This document shows positions 27,401 through 41,000 of a DNA stretch of 64,000 nt, one piece after another; positions within the stretch are counted from its first letter, which is position 1, and every line of letters starts with the position of its first letter. The notes below the pieces were generated by a model. That model was not told the DNA's origin. It searched no databases and saw only the letters and a list, made by a program, of their open reading frames with translations. Source of the DNA: Cardinalis cardinalis (lineage: Eukaryota > Chordata > Aves > Passeriformes > Cardinalidae). The DNA lies in contig JACDOX010000033.1 in the NCBI GenBank assembly GCA_014549065.1, positions 5,038,764-5,102,763 on the forward strand. The letters are read 5' to 3'. A program made the position numbers and the translations under genes.

Positions 27401-29740
27401 GAGCACTTGATCATTACTAACTAAATCCAGCCTGTGTTGGCAGTTCTTGAAGCCCCACTGTGCAGTTTCATCAGTAATCAGAGCTGAAGCATACCACAAC
27501 TTTCATACTTTACCTAAAAGTTCAGCACAAAGATAAGTACATTTACTAAACACCATAATAAAAAGTGGAATGTTTGATAAGGCCACAAGAAATGTCAAAA
27601 AAGACATCATTTGAATAAAACTGGTACAGCCATCATCACACTTTCCCCATGTTCTGATGGAAGTTGATCTTTCAAAATTCATCAAATCAATAGAAAAGGC
27701 AGCATACACCACATTTCTANATTCATGCAATTCTTTGGTTGCTGTCAGAGCTTTGATTTGCACCCTTTTAAAATGGAATAATGCCTATATTTTAATCAGG
27801 AAAAAANTTTCTTAAGGTTCAAGTAAATCTGGTGTTCAAGTAAATCTTATTTCACAATATCATGTTTGAATTACTCGAATTTTTTTTTCAAATGAAACAC
27901 CAAGGNGCTTTTATGTCAAAGAAAGCAACAGTATCTCTAGACACTAATCATCATTCATTTCAGAGCACACTGTAGCTGAATTTCACATACAAGAAGGCAC
28001 AATACAGAGGTCAAACGCTGCAGTGCTCTGCTCATGGCTCTCTTTATGCACAACAGATATAAGCCTTGGGGATATGTGTGAAATCTATTTAATGGACACA
28101 GACTAAGAACAGAAACTGCCATCTGTTCCTCGTATATATTTGGGCTTTCTGTAAGACACTTCCATTAGGCTATTGTTAGGCTATGACGAATCATGACAAG
28201 AAGCTCTAAAATCTGTCTCTGATACACCCCTGTCCTCATCATGTCTAAAACGTGCTACAAAACTCTTCAGCACCCTATCACGTGCCAGAACAACTTCCTT
28301 TCAGACTGTGATATCACAATAGTGTTTAAAAACAACAGAGGGAAAACAGCTTGCATTCTGGTCTCATTAAAAAAATCCATCACCAATGAAGGCTGTCNTA
28401 TCACTTTTGCATATGACTGAAATTTATTTGGGGTCACAACAGCACTTCAGGAGCTCAGATCCGCTCTGTCAAACTTCAAGTAGCTTAAACAGCTTCTCTA
28501 GGACTATTTCGTTCTTAAGCTCCCATATTTCTCATCAATTCTCTCATTTTTGTCCCCAGATGCTTANTCATTCCAGCTCCTTGTGGAGCCCTTTCTGAGA
28601 GGGAACAAAGGCAATTCCTCTCATGGTTATCNTTCATTGTGATGATGTTTTATACAACGAAATTTAAACTTTGTTGGTAAGTGCTCAAAATGCATCCCTT
28701 TGCANGAACTGCTCATTCTTGTGAGATTTTTTTCTTCTTATTCTTGAGAAAAGAAATGCTGGGAGGAAGCAAGAATGGAATCAGCAAAGTCCTTTTTGTG
28801 GGGATCATTGGGTTTTCTAAAGACAATAGGTATACTGTTGTATTTTTTTGCTGGGCCTTCTCTGCATTAAAAAGGCTTGCTCCAACCCTGTGCCAGCATT
28901 TTTTTTTCCACCATCTTTTGCTCTAGATGTGTCCTGTTTTGAACTCTACCACTTTCATGGCTCCTTCTCTCCTAGCCTACCTCTTCTGTGTATTAAATCC
29001 TAGATGACCTCTGCTGTTTTGCTCCGTCTAATTAGTCTTCCTCGCAATAAATTTCTTCCAAATCATTTAATTGGCAGAAAACATAATACTGTTACTAAAT
29101 CTCCAGGACAGATCGGTGCATTCTGTTCTGTTTCTCCACCATATCTGATNTGTCCAGGTAGACTGAAAGCTCTTATTACTGGCACTTCTTGTTACTCAAG
29201 CAGTAGTGACAAAGTAGGACTAATTTTTGGTAAATTCCTAGGAATTGTTACATCAGAAAGAAGCAGCACATGCCTCTGAAAAACTTTGCTGACAATAAAC
29301 ATTACCCAGGGACATACTTTTAAGTACTGCTACCTAAATTGTCATCATTCAATTCTTTACATAAAATGCTGCACGCAAGTCTAATCTGGTTTATTGTTTT
29401 GGGTGACAGGTTTTTGTGTATAGCTTTTTCTTAGTCTCATTTTTTTTAAGGGATTTTACAGATAACTTGGCAGCTTCCTAATTACAAGAAGCACAGTAGT
29501 AACAACTAGGACTTCTAATTACTATTTCTAAGGATAACTCTTTGGAAGTTTCCTGAAACTTTCCTTTAGCTGCAGCAAATACAAAACCAGATACATCGCT
29601 TTAAAAATGGAACCTGTGGACAGTGTGTAGGACCTGAAGTAGGTACTCCAAATTCAAATGGAGAAGNTTTNCTGGGTGACCAAGTNTCTNTTCTTGCTAC
29701 TCNANGCAATGTTTCATATGCCATCATTCTTAAATTACCA

Positions 29741-29846
29741 GANAACCACAGAATATTCTGAGNTGCTAGGGACCCACAAGGACCATCAAGTCCAACTCTT
29801 CAAGTGAATGGCCTCTACAGGGATTGAATCCATGACCTCGGCACAC
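29741..29846 (-). mobile_element. CR1 LINE 3' end fragment
   Basis: A short CR1 3' end in reverse orientation: ccacagaatattctgag, gggacccacaaggaccatca, agtccaactcttcaag, gtgaatggcctctacaggg and attgaatccatgacctcgg occur in the expected order and spacing. The left flank is unusually rich in ambiguous n bases, described under findings. Confidence 0.93.
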
Positions 29847-31293
29847 AGATTAGGAAAAGATAATAGGACAAGCAAGAGTTTTTACCACCNCTTGTCATAC
29901 TGGAATATTTTTATCTTGCTGCTTTCCTAGGCAGAAACCTACCTCATTTGATATCCTTTTACCTGCTCTAGATTTTATCCTCAATAACTGAGATGCCACC
30001 CTGTAATTTCTCTCTCCTGTGCTATTTTTATGGGTGACAATAATTTTGCTTTTTAGCTTTCACCCTGCACAGCCAAGTGCTTTTAGCATCTTTCTCATTA
30101 AAGCAACTTTCCACTTCTAGAACCTTCTCCTACTAAGCACGAGTTCAACCTTCTTGATTACTGATGGTCACTTACACACAATATTCCAGATTAAAACTTA
30201 TCGATGCCTTTCAAAATGGCATTAAATACTTGGCACTTTTCTTGCCAGATATAAATAGCGTTGCATCTACCTCCAAGCAATCCTATCTATTTTTATTACA
30301 GTTTCCCTTAGGCAGCATAAAGATGTAAAATCTAGTAAAATTTCAGATGGACTACTGCTTGGGAGTGAGTGACAAAAATTTAACTGTTAACCAAAGTGGT
30401 GCTTATATTCCCATGAGAAACCAAAAGATGTATTTTCAAATTCAACAATTTGAACAAAGTGTTTTTCTATTCTCAGCATGAGGAAAGGACATTTTTTGAC
30501 CATTCAATTATTTTCTGCCTTCAGAAAAAAAGTATTTGTTGTTCAAATTTAATTCTAATGGTCNCTGTAGGGAAATGTATCGTTAGGAGGCTCTACAGTC
30601 AGCTGCCATTCCCTACTATTGTNATTTCCTGCTTCTGCATGACTGCTGTAGTTCGTAAAGTTCAAAGAGAAAAATAAAATAAAAAGATACCAAGACTAAA
30701 GAANTAAACCAACTAAAAGCCAGATGATGCTGAGATGTGTAACAGGCATAAGAAAAAAATCTTTCTACAATCCTGTTTTAAAACTGTAAGCAACATGGTC
30801 CAATAAAACAGCTGACTTTTGAGGTAGCTTTTTCTCCAAGTTGCTTCTGAGAATGTTTATTATTATTTTCATCTAATTCAAGATCAGACTAACCTCAGAA
30901 CTTCAGGACTGATAAACTCCACAAAATATGAAACAAGAGACATGTTGTTAAGCAGGGACAACAAAAAGAAGGTAAAAATACAGACAATCTGCGAAGAACT
31001 ATTTTGAGGCGTTAACCCAGTCCATGCAATAAGAAATTGCATGATGGGATCTGCAGAAAAAAAAACCATCAAGAAATTTTCTGAAAAGATCTGGGATTAA
31101 TCCTTAACAGGAGATTACCAACTGCCAGAATCACCTCTGTCNTACTGAATTGTCGGGAAGGCAAACACTCCTCCAAGAATTCACATAAAAAGCTCACATG
31201 GCTATAAGGAAGAATGCCTCTGCAGAAGAGAATAATGAGCTCCAACTGGCAATCCAGCAAATAAAACAGCAGATAGGATTATTAAATAATTCA

Positions 31294-31480
31294 GGTTAGA
31301 TGATACCCCTGGAGGTCATTCAGTCTAACCTGCTCAAAGCAGGTCCTCTTAGAACAGGGTGTTCATCATTTTGTCTGGTAAAGTTTTCGGTATCTCCAAG
31401 GATGGAGATCACACAGTCCTCTCTGAGTGTATCTGTTTTGATATTTAACACTCTCACAATGGAGAAAAAATTAAATTTAA
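31294..31480 (-). mobile_element. CR1 LINE 3' end fragment
   Basis: Reverse-oriented CR1 3' region, recognised by acccctggaggtcattcagt, ctaacctgctcaaagcagg, gtatctccaaggatggaga and cacagtcctctctgagtg, ending near the ctctcacaatggagaaaaa block. It is moderately diverged. Confidence 0.9.
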
Positions 31481-33688
31481 GAATAAGATCCTGTGATAAA
31501 GGTTAATGTTTACAGTGATTTCCAGCAACCCAAGAAATCAAGTAAGGCTCTTCATCCAATCCCAGTGTATAAAAAGTCCAAGAACCTGTGTCAATAATAA
31601 AATAAGATGCCTTGTTCTAATCCTCATTCTTGCTTTTCATCTGCAAATGAANGATTTTGTGCTTTGCAGTATTAAGTGACTTTTCTGTAACTCCAGACCA
31701 TAAGATCACCTCTTGCCTTCTATGATATTATCCTCAACTCCCAAATTCTTCCAAAAGGTCACAATATTTCTCATCCTAATCCTTGAGCACAAAATACACT
31801 CATTAGAATATGAAATGGTACTGATAGTGAGCTGTACGATGCAGAGCTATGCAGAGTCCCCAGNCAGTCCAAATGAGAGCTGCTTTATTGCAAAACCCAG
31901 GCCTTTTAAAGCAGTCAGGCCTTCATCAGTTACATAGCTTTAAATCATAACAAACAGAATCTAACCAACTACTACACACCACAATGAGAACACATNATGG
32001 TTTTATAACTTGTTTTCTACCTGTAACTCAGCTGAGTCACCTTCCCAGAGTCCTCTTCTACTTAGCTGATGCAGCAGGCCTGAGCCATGATTTTACAAGG
32101 GTAACAAGGGCCTTATTTTATAATTTTATAAGGCTTTACCTATAGGCAACAGTGAGCATCACTGATTCTCAAAAGATACTACTGTACGTTCCCTGCTCAT
32201 GATGTTACAGCAGCACTGCTGCCCTCCCTTGTGGTAATTTCTCACCCACCAAGAGGTTTGCTCAGACTGATACAGAGTACATCTACTGCCTCACCTTGCT
32301 AAAGTAGTCAATTACCTTATCACTGGAAATACATTAGTNTGGTAGAACCTACCTCATACAAAATAAAGGGAATTTTTAATCCCTCTTCCCAACATCTGCA
32401 TTAAAGGATTGTATAACACTGAAGTAAAATTTACANGCTGGGTTTTTTTTCTTAAAGCAGAAGATATGTTAACTTAAAAACACTACCTNGGGAAGCACAA
32501 CATTTCAAGTAACTTATTCCAAAGAGACCAGACTTTCATCACAACAGATGAAAGAATTTTTCNTGACTTAATCATAAATTATAATGAGCAAATTATAATC
32601 AGTAAATTAAAGCAATACAGANGGGACGTAGAAAATTCACTGGTGACAGCNAATGAGATGTATGAAGCTGATTAATTAAATTATTACAGAACAAAACCAA
32701 CTGTAAGACAAGAAAGGTTGATACATAAAACCAAAAATAAAGCTTATTTCAAAGGAACTTGAATAGGAATACTAAGTATTAAAGCAGAAATATTCCCTAA
32801 CATACTCTAGTCCAGCATTTGTGTTTATAAATTAATTTGGACATTCACAACTAGAAATCTCTACATAAATATAGGTTCAAGATCAGAGAAACACAAAATG
32901 TCCTATTATTTTGCCTAATACAAAGTGATTAGATATGAAACCATCTTACCTTGATTCAAAAAGAGAAAAAACCTCCACATTTATTGGTTACTCATTACTC
33001 AGGCTAATCCTTTCCCTATAAAAAAACCTCAGTATTATTTAACTTTGCCATTTCTGGTATTTTGTGGACCTAAAGTTAATACTACTAAAGGCAAGTTCAT
33101 CAGGACTGCCTGCAGTACCCATATAGACTAAACTACCATTCATTCTCTTCTTATTCTGTCTCTAATACNTCTCATAAGCTGTGTGCTGTAGTANCTTCNA
33201 GTAAACAATTTATCCATGCTTACTCAAAGAATAAAGATTGACAAGTCTACATTGCTGAAATTTTACTTTTCCACTGTCAAATAGAAACATCTGATGAAAA
33301 CTCANCATTTTGAGATAGGAATTGCCTTGCTCCATGCCAATCTTCTCAGGAGCTACATTCACTCTAGCATAATTCCTCTGGTGGATACTTTAGAGATATG
33401 ACAGGTTTTATATCCAACATTCTCACAAGTTCAAGGCCATACAGTGTCAGGTATAGATAGTGTCATTCCCGGTTTTGTGCAGTATCTAACATACCCTGGA
33501 CAAGAATACATTGCACACCACATTAGGACTATGTCAAGATAGAAAGATAGATGAAAGGGCAGGTAAAAACAATAGNTTACAAATGGACTAATTTATTGTT
33601 CCTAGGCCTTACTGGTAAAAACACCTGGAGCCTCAACAAATAACCTACAATTCAGAGTAGATGCCTACCACCTTATCACACAATCTTT

Positions 33689-33759
33689 GAAGATTATGTT
33701 TTGGAAAGAGGATATTGTTCGGAAGATGATGTTTTGGAAAGAGGATATTGTTTGGAAGA
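33689..33759. repeat. 33-bp tandem duplication, 2.2 copies
   Basis: A unit beginning gaagattatgttttgg occurs at 33689 and again at 33722 with two substitutions, and a third copy starts at 33755 (gaaga). The unit length is a multiple of three and stays open, but no gene context supports coding. Confidence 0.9.
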
Positions 33760-35262
33760 CTTCAGATGTCTGTTCCCAAACCCAGAGAAAACTCAGGGCT
33801 GAGAAGGAGCAAGGAGTTTGTTTCTGTGAGGTGCTAATTCAGTTATAACTGATTGTAAATTTTTTTAATAATATCCGTCCTGAAGGAAGACTTTTGATGA
33901 CTCTCTTTAATCAAACTATGCATATCAAGGGAGATGCTATGGCAGGAAAAATATCTCAAAGTATGTCTCTGTCCCTTGGTCTCAGTGACTACCAATAAAT
34001 AACACAAATTACTGATAACCTGCACAGCAGCTTCAAAACAAAGCCCTCCTTACTGATGCCCCAATGATAGAAATGGAGACAAAACCACAGAGAACAAGAG
34101 ACTAAAAAACTTAACAGGAATGGTGATGGGAAAAAGGAAAATGGTAACAAAAGATCACCTCTTTGTCTCTCCTANTTGTCCATTGGCAAACAAAAACTTC
34201 TCACAAAAGTGATAGGTTTCCTTCAGCCCTCCCAGGTGCAAGCCAACTGTTTATGGAAACTGTTCACNGATCCCTCATGTGTCCCTCACCTAAGGAGGCA
34301 GATGGTGGATTGTGACGAAGCAAAACAAATTAAAATCTAGGCTCCCTAAAGTGAATAACAAAATGCCTAACACTTCCTTTGGAACAGACCTTAGCTCCAA
34401 CTTCCTCATTTTAAATAAACTTCAGGAAATATACATAAAGAATTCTGTAGTAGTTCACTTTTCAAATCCATTAACTGTCTGTTTTATCTCATTAATAATC
34501 AACTTTAGTTAATTCTGGCCCAGCAATTTTATGTGCCTCNTGATTTTATGCATACAAAAAAAAGAATAAATAATTAGTATATAGAAGGATTACAAATGTT
34601 CAGTTTGCAAGGAATTAAAGTTGCAAGTGAATGCTTTTAACAATCTAGTTTAAATGGTTATTGATAATCAAAAGCATTGTAGAAAAAAAAACCATTTGAG
34701 GCTGTGTAATATCTGCTGTAANGGACAGGACCCACTTAGGAACAGCCTCATCAGTGGGCCCACACACACAACACACAAAATTTAATAAATCACACACTTT
34801 CTTTTTACACAGCTGCTCATTCTATGGGTCCTGTGAACTCTGCATTATTTCCTACGCAGAGTTTCCACAGACAGTACAAAACACACCACAACCCACTCTC
34901 CTGGCTACACCCCTGATACGGTGATTAAGACACCCATCCAAAAGGGGAGAAGCAAAGCAAAGCTTACAGCTCAGCTCATCTGCTTTCCAGCTACTGCTCA
35001 CTCTCTAAAGACAGGCACACACATCCTCACCTGGTAAGGAGAGGTCTCGAGCTCAGTGGTATGAGCTTTGCTTGGTTTTATCTCAGCATATTTCCCAGAT
35101 CAGTAATTATCCAGAAGAGTATTTTAATGGTGAAACCCAATTTTGCTGAAGGAAAAGATGGAGGACTCTGCTAAAAGGGCAGCAGTGTTAGAAACGCAGA
35201 GTACAAGAAACCTTGCCTGGTTGGGGTACATTTTTCATTAGAGCAATTTTTTAATAGATTAA

Positions 35263-35283
35263 AAAAAAACAACCAACCAACAA
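35263..35283. repeat. A-rich (ACCA)n simple repeat
   Basis: aaaaaaaacaaccaaccaac directly left of the GC-rich solo LTR. Confidence 0.8.
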
Positions 35284-35333
35284 CATAGATTATGNTCTGC
35301 ACTTCAGCTCCTAATTTCTGCAAAATTTGCATT

Positions 35334-36232
35334 TCAGTACACAAGNTGTGGTTTTGGATGTGGAATCAATGNCAGCCAGCTCCAAGATGGACCCAACACT
35401 AGCCAAGGCAATGGTGGNAACACCTCCAGGATAACACAGTCAAGAACAGGGGCAAAAACTATTGCNCAAGAGCAATTGCAGCTGGGGAGAGGAGTGAGAA
35501 TATGTGAGACAAATAGCCCGGCAGGCACCAGTGTCAGTGGAGACAAAGTGGGAGGCGGTGTTCCAGGCGCCACATGCGAGATTCCCCTGCAGCCCATGAT
35601 GAGGCAGCTGTGCCCCTGCAGCCCATGGTGGTCCACAAGGGAGCAGAGACCCACCTGCAGCCCANGGAGGACCTTAGGGAAAAGCAGGTGGATGTGCCTG
35701 AAGGAGGCTGTTACCCTGTGGAGCAGCTCCTTGCAGGACCTGTGAACCTGCGGAAAGAGGAGCTCCACGCCGGAACACGTTTGCTGGCAGGANTTGTGAC
35801 CCCCCGGGACCCACACTGGAGGAGGGGAAGAGTGTGAGGAGTCCTCCCCCTGAGGAAGATGAATGGCAGAGATAATGTGGGATGAGCTGGCCACAGCCCT
35901 TTCCCACTCTCCAGCATCACTGGGATGAAGGAGGTAGGGAACCTGGAAGTGAAGGTGAGCCTGAGAATAAGAGAAGGGTGGGGGAAACATGTTCTTAAAA
36001 TTTGGGTTTGTTTCTCATTATCTCACTTTGATTTGATTGGTGATAAATCAAACTGATTCCCTTAAGTAGAATCAGTTTTACCCCTGACAGCAACCAGTGA
36101 GTGATCTCTCCTNGCCCTTACCTTACCCATGAGTGTTACATTCTCACTCTCTCTTCCCCACCTAGCTGAAGAGACAAGTGATAAAGTATCCTTGGTGGGC
36201 ACCTGGAATCCAGCCAAGGCCAACCCACCACA
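35334..36232 (+). mobile_element. Diverged solo LTR, GC-rich avian ERV family
   Basis: This element of about 0.9 kb stands out from the AT-rich intron by its GC-rich centre (about 35470-35960). It ends GGCCAACCCACCACA with the terminal CA at 36232. The part with cagctccaagatggaccc near its start, the central run of short imperfect repeats (gcagcccatg, gacctgtgaacc, gacccacactgg) and the end ggtgggcacctggaatcc match, in order, an LTR family that I recall from neoavian genomes. The left border is less certain. A 5-bp near-duplication, GCATT at 35329-35333 against GCATA at 36233-36237, supports a start at 35334; an alternative TG lies at 35347. A degraded poly(A)-like tgataaatc is at 36041-36049, which supports plus orientation. 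There is no gag, pol or env sequence on either side. The 218-codon frame open on the opposite strand is a by-product of base composition. Confidence 0.75.
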
Positions 36233-37104
36233 GCATATTGTCTGGTCTCATTCTGACATTATCAAATGGTGAAAAGCTTCTTGGCCACAGGGTTGAAAAC
36301 TTCAAAAAACAATCCTGAAAAGAATATATTCCAATTCAGCTGAAAGAGTTGTTCATGACAGGACTTACTCTTGTGCCTGGGAAAACTGATAACAATATTC
36401 CACTGACTTGTTTTAAAATATCATGACCAAGTCTTAGGTAATTAGGGTTTTCCATGTTCTGAGTAGTGCAGAGATGAGAAANAAATAATTTACAATAACT
36501 CCTTTGACTAGACAGCTTCTATCCTATTTGCTCACTCTCTCCCATTAGCTGTATTGACTCAATTCATCACAATTTTTATGATGAATGCTTGTCAATGCTT
36601 TATTTACCTTACAAAGCATTCATAAAAGAATTGTTTCAATATAAAGTTACATCTCTTTGACAAAATATGGTTTTGCCTTTTCTCCCCAAGTATGTTGCAA
36701 CATAACTTCCTTTCCAAATTTTCCTTAATCCTTCAGGTCTTGGCTGACAGAATCTCAAATACACATTAAGTCACCAACTCAGTTTCAGAAGTTTATGTTG
36801 GCACATTCTCACTGCTTTATTTGATTATCCAGGTTTTGAAAGTTCATTCTAGAAATCTATCCTAGGCAAAACAATCTATCCTGGGCACTTGGATAATAAC
36901 ACAATCATTACTGTCACTTAGAGAACAGACATAAAAATTTTAAATTATTCTTATTGTATACTCTGTATATTTTTTCCTTCTATTTAGCTTCAAAGAATAA
37001 CTACATTAATAAAATCATTATTGGCCACTAGCTCAAATACAATCAGAAAAATACACTTTTTACAACAAGCCTTTTTATAACAGAAAGGGGCTTTTGGGCA
37101 CCTT

Positions 37105-37119
37105 ACACACACACACACT
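37105..37119. repeat. Short (AC)n microsatellite
   Basis: An uninterrupted acacacacacacac run. Confidence 0.9.
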
Positions 37120-37982
37120 AAAATAGATATCAGTCCATAATTGCATGTCTGGAAAATTACTAAATCTTTGAGAAACTACTTTGATCTCTNGAAGAACAAA
37201 GTTAAAGTAAATATAAAACTCCAAAAAAAGGTCAACATGTAACTATGTCTATTCAATAAGATCAATGAAAACTACAAAATTATAAATTCCAATGGAGGTT
37301 ACTAAAATAAAAAGCAGGGCAAGCAGGACAGATCTGAATCAAACACTGTCAACACCGTCCACCCCCACAAAAAACCCCACAGGCAGAATGCATAAGAAGC
37401 CAGAGGNGCACTTCCAATTGCCATGGTGCATTCAAGCTTTCAAGTGTAGGACCAACCTTTTAGCTGCTGACACTTGGAAATGGATTTGGCTTATTCCTGT
37501 TACTCTGCACTCTGCATCATCAATGAAAGCAGAGAAATAGGAGATGCAGACTCAAGATAGAGGCACTGTNAACAGCATGACACAGAGGGGCACATTTTGT
37601 TTAAAAAATACTTTAAAAAATACAGTACTCTTTCAGTAGCAAATAGACTTCAGTAAAGAAAAAAATAGAGATGGTCTTCAGCAGCATGAAAGTGATGTTG
37701 TGTCTTTTAGACACACCTGAGCACAGCTTGGCATGGACAATGAACATCCCTAAACTTGCTCAGACTCAAATAAATAAACCTCGAATGATACCCTAAAAAG
37801 GAACAGCTCACCTGTNCTGTCTCAAACATAAAATTTAAGAGTATAGCATAATACTACAAAACCTGAGAATAGCAGAATAAAATAGTGAAAAGACAGTTTA
37901 AAAATAATTTTTCTATGTAAAAGAAATCTCAATAATTCTTTGTTTCAAAGAAAACGTAGCATGCTTAGCAAGATTTTTTGTA

Positions 37983-38000
37983 GGCCTCATGCATGAGGCC
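37983..38000. repeat. 18-bp perfect palindrome
   Basis: ggcctcatgcatgaggcc is fully self-complementary with no spacer. Confidence 0.95.
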
Positions 38001-41000
38001 AAAGAAGGATTTTATATATTTTAATCAAATTAACTCCAAATATTGTAGGTTATAATTTGATTTNAAAAAAATATATGACATCTCATCTAGAAAAAATTAA
38101 GTAACAGAACTCAGGTATAGTGTTTGTGGAAAATTAAAATTAAATGAAAAAAAANGATAAAGCATTTTAGTTTGGTTTTTAAAATGGAATTTGTTTTTAC
38201 ACTTTAATGTATTATTCCCCTGCTCCTGATATGGAAAAGTAGTTTCCAGTATCAACTAAAGCTCCTAATACTATTTTACATTTATGAACTCTATATATCT
38301 TCTAGACAGTTGTTCCTTAGCTCCTTCATTATTGCTGAATTTTAATTCTGTATTTAATAATGGCATTGCAATTGTAATTTCGAGAGCTTTGATGAAAGAA
38401 GTAATATGTTAGTTAATTAAAATAACAAAATANCTTGCACAATATAGAGGGAAGTTTTAGCCAAGTTTTCAGTCCTAGAGAGTCTGAACTGGAATACATG
38501 AGAATCACATTGCTAAGAGCAAATCCGTCTTTATTAAAATACGGGAACATGAAAAATTTACTCATTATTATATTTTGTCATTTCATCTACCAAAACCAAG
38601 AAGCAATAGCCACATAACTTGTAATTACACTGTTGTTATGAATTATATCAGTGAGCCCTAACAGAATGATCTCATGAAAAAGAAATTACTTCAGCTTCAA
38701 AGCATACGAAAGCCAAAAATAGGCATTGTTGTCTTCTCCTCAGCACATAAACAGNCTGTCCCATGAGGGCGGGACTGTATGAAAATCAAACACTGCAAGC
38801 TTGCTACTACAAGTCAAATAACTAAAAGACAACAAGCAACTTAAATGAGGATTAGAACTATAGTTGTTTGTTGTAAAAACCAGACAAACACAAAAGCCTC
38901 CATCAACAACAAAAAAAACTAAGAAGCCTTCCTGATATAACAATCAATGCTGAACATCTCCGCTCCATGNGCCACCCCTCAAAACAACAAGCTCTGTACA
39001 AATTAAAATGGGGACCTTTTATCAGTTTAATAGTTTAATTCTGTGTTGGTGACACATCAAGACTGTATTGAGCTGCACTTGGTTGACTGACTGACCTAGG
39101 GTTTTTCAGTGCCTTCGCTCCTAAGCATTCCATAAAGATATAATTTAAAAAAATGTTGTAGGTAGAAGACATCAAAAGACATTTTTCTATCAAAAATATC
39201 AAGACCCATATCCAGAAACCACATACACAAAGCACCTTCTTGTACAAACCCCAAAAACTGAATAGCTGATAATTAACTACCTGGAGTTCGGACTTTACTG
39301 TAGAAGCAACAAAATCATGAATGAACACACATGAATAAAAGAAAATTACTGCAATTTTCCAGCAAGATAGTGCTAAGCATTAGCAGAAGCTTTTNGCTGC
39401 TAGTTAGTAGTCATACACAAAATAATGACATCTGTAATGAAAATCACTTTCCCACTGTTGCCTTCAAATGCAGAGTAAAGTTTCAGCAGCTTGAAAATGC
39501 TTTTTATTTTTTTATCTCAAATTGGTTCTTTTTCACTGAAAATGGGACATGTTTTTTAAAAACCTACTGAATAATCAATGAAATAGGAAAATTTGTGTTA
39601 TTGTTGAAATATTTTAGTGCCATGCCAAAATACAGACTTCCAAGTAGTGCTGAATTTATTACAAATGCTTTGCATATTAAATAAATTCTAAATTAAACTG
39701 AATTTTAGTCTTAATGAGAAAAATGCTGTTATTAAAAATATTCATTCCACTCTCATATTAATAAAAAAANCACAAAAATCATCAGCTAAGTATTTTAAAA
39801 AAGGTAAATTTGGGGATGCAGGGGGGAAAACTAAATTTAAGACATTTACTCTTCAAACAATGAAAACACTTGGTAACATAAGTGTCTTAGACTAATTTAG
39901 AAGTAGACTCTCTCTTCAAATGAGAGACCAAGCAGAAACTCTTTACTCCAGTACAGACTNGGAGCAATATTTTCAGCTTTTAACTCAGGACTTACTGCAT
40001 TCAAATATGGTAATTCCAGATTCAGATAACTAGCAATACCTCAGCAGAGAGACTCAGAAACAAGAAATAAGCACCCAGAGGGTGGAGATGGAGACAAGGA
40101 GCCCCAACTCGTTGCTGGTGCGAGCAGTGGTCACAGCACATTTTCCTATAGTCACGCTCCTCTCCTACCCATGGANCTGACAGAGGGGAGTTGTGAGAAG
40201 TACTTTAGGAAAGAGGTGACCACAGCTCCCCAAAGAAGCAAAATGCCTGGCAGTAAAATTTAAAGGCTCAAGAGNGAATTAAACAACCATGATTGCCTCA
40301 TTAGCAATGTGATAGAGAATTCAGTTACTTCATCTCCGTGCTCTGCTCTTGTTGATTACTATCCTAACTACTTTCATCTAATACCAGTATGGGTCCAACA
40401 TCACACCAAGCCAGAGTGAGGTGAGCAGTGCTTTGCTTTTAGAACAGTTAACCTGAGCTGCTTACACAACAGCAAATACTCTTCTTGGATTTTAAACTAA
40501 TTATAATAGCAAAAATCCCTGCTGGGAACTTGTTCCTTAGAAAATAAGAAAAGATCCTTGCTTTACCTTTATTCTCTTTCTGACACAGAGATGGGTAATT
40601 TTTATTAGCTTCNTTTCATGCAATCAGGTATTCTGCACAATTTCAAGGCCAGCCACTGGGCATGCAATGTGATGACCTTGTAGCATTAGCTTTCTGAAAC
40701 ACTGGCACTAAACTGCAGAATGATATTTACAACACAACCTCATTATAAAAAAGAGAGATGGACAGGAGAGCTCAACACTTTGCCNCTGCTTTCGACCTTG
40801 AACAAAGCCTAACACAGAATATTTCCTGAGGACTGAGGAACAATAACCAAAGGTTAGTTGTTTTTCCACTCTAACTCCAGCTATTTTGTATTCCTAATTT
40901 GTCACTTATGTGTAGGAAGAGTATCCCACATTTGAGTCATTATTAATAAAAGGCCAATCAGTATTCTTGCCTTGCTAGATTGCAAGACACATAGGAACTC

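Noticed and set aside
27239..27763. Two minus-strand frames of 86 codons in the same frame, separated by one stop
   Set aside because: I considered a broken gene or transposase, but recognised no family. A single-stop stretch of this length is about what chance allows in a 64-kb six-frame scan, and there is no splice or repeat context.
35334..35990. 218-codon minus-strand open frame, the longest in the window
   Set aside because: It lies inside the GC-rich solo LTR, several other frames are open over the same bases, and the product is low-complexity Pro/Ser/Leu-rich with no domain.
39035..39328. 97-codon minus-strand hydrophobic frame
   Set aside because: A hydrophobic product is expected from T-rich sequence; no exon borders or family match.
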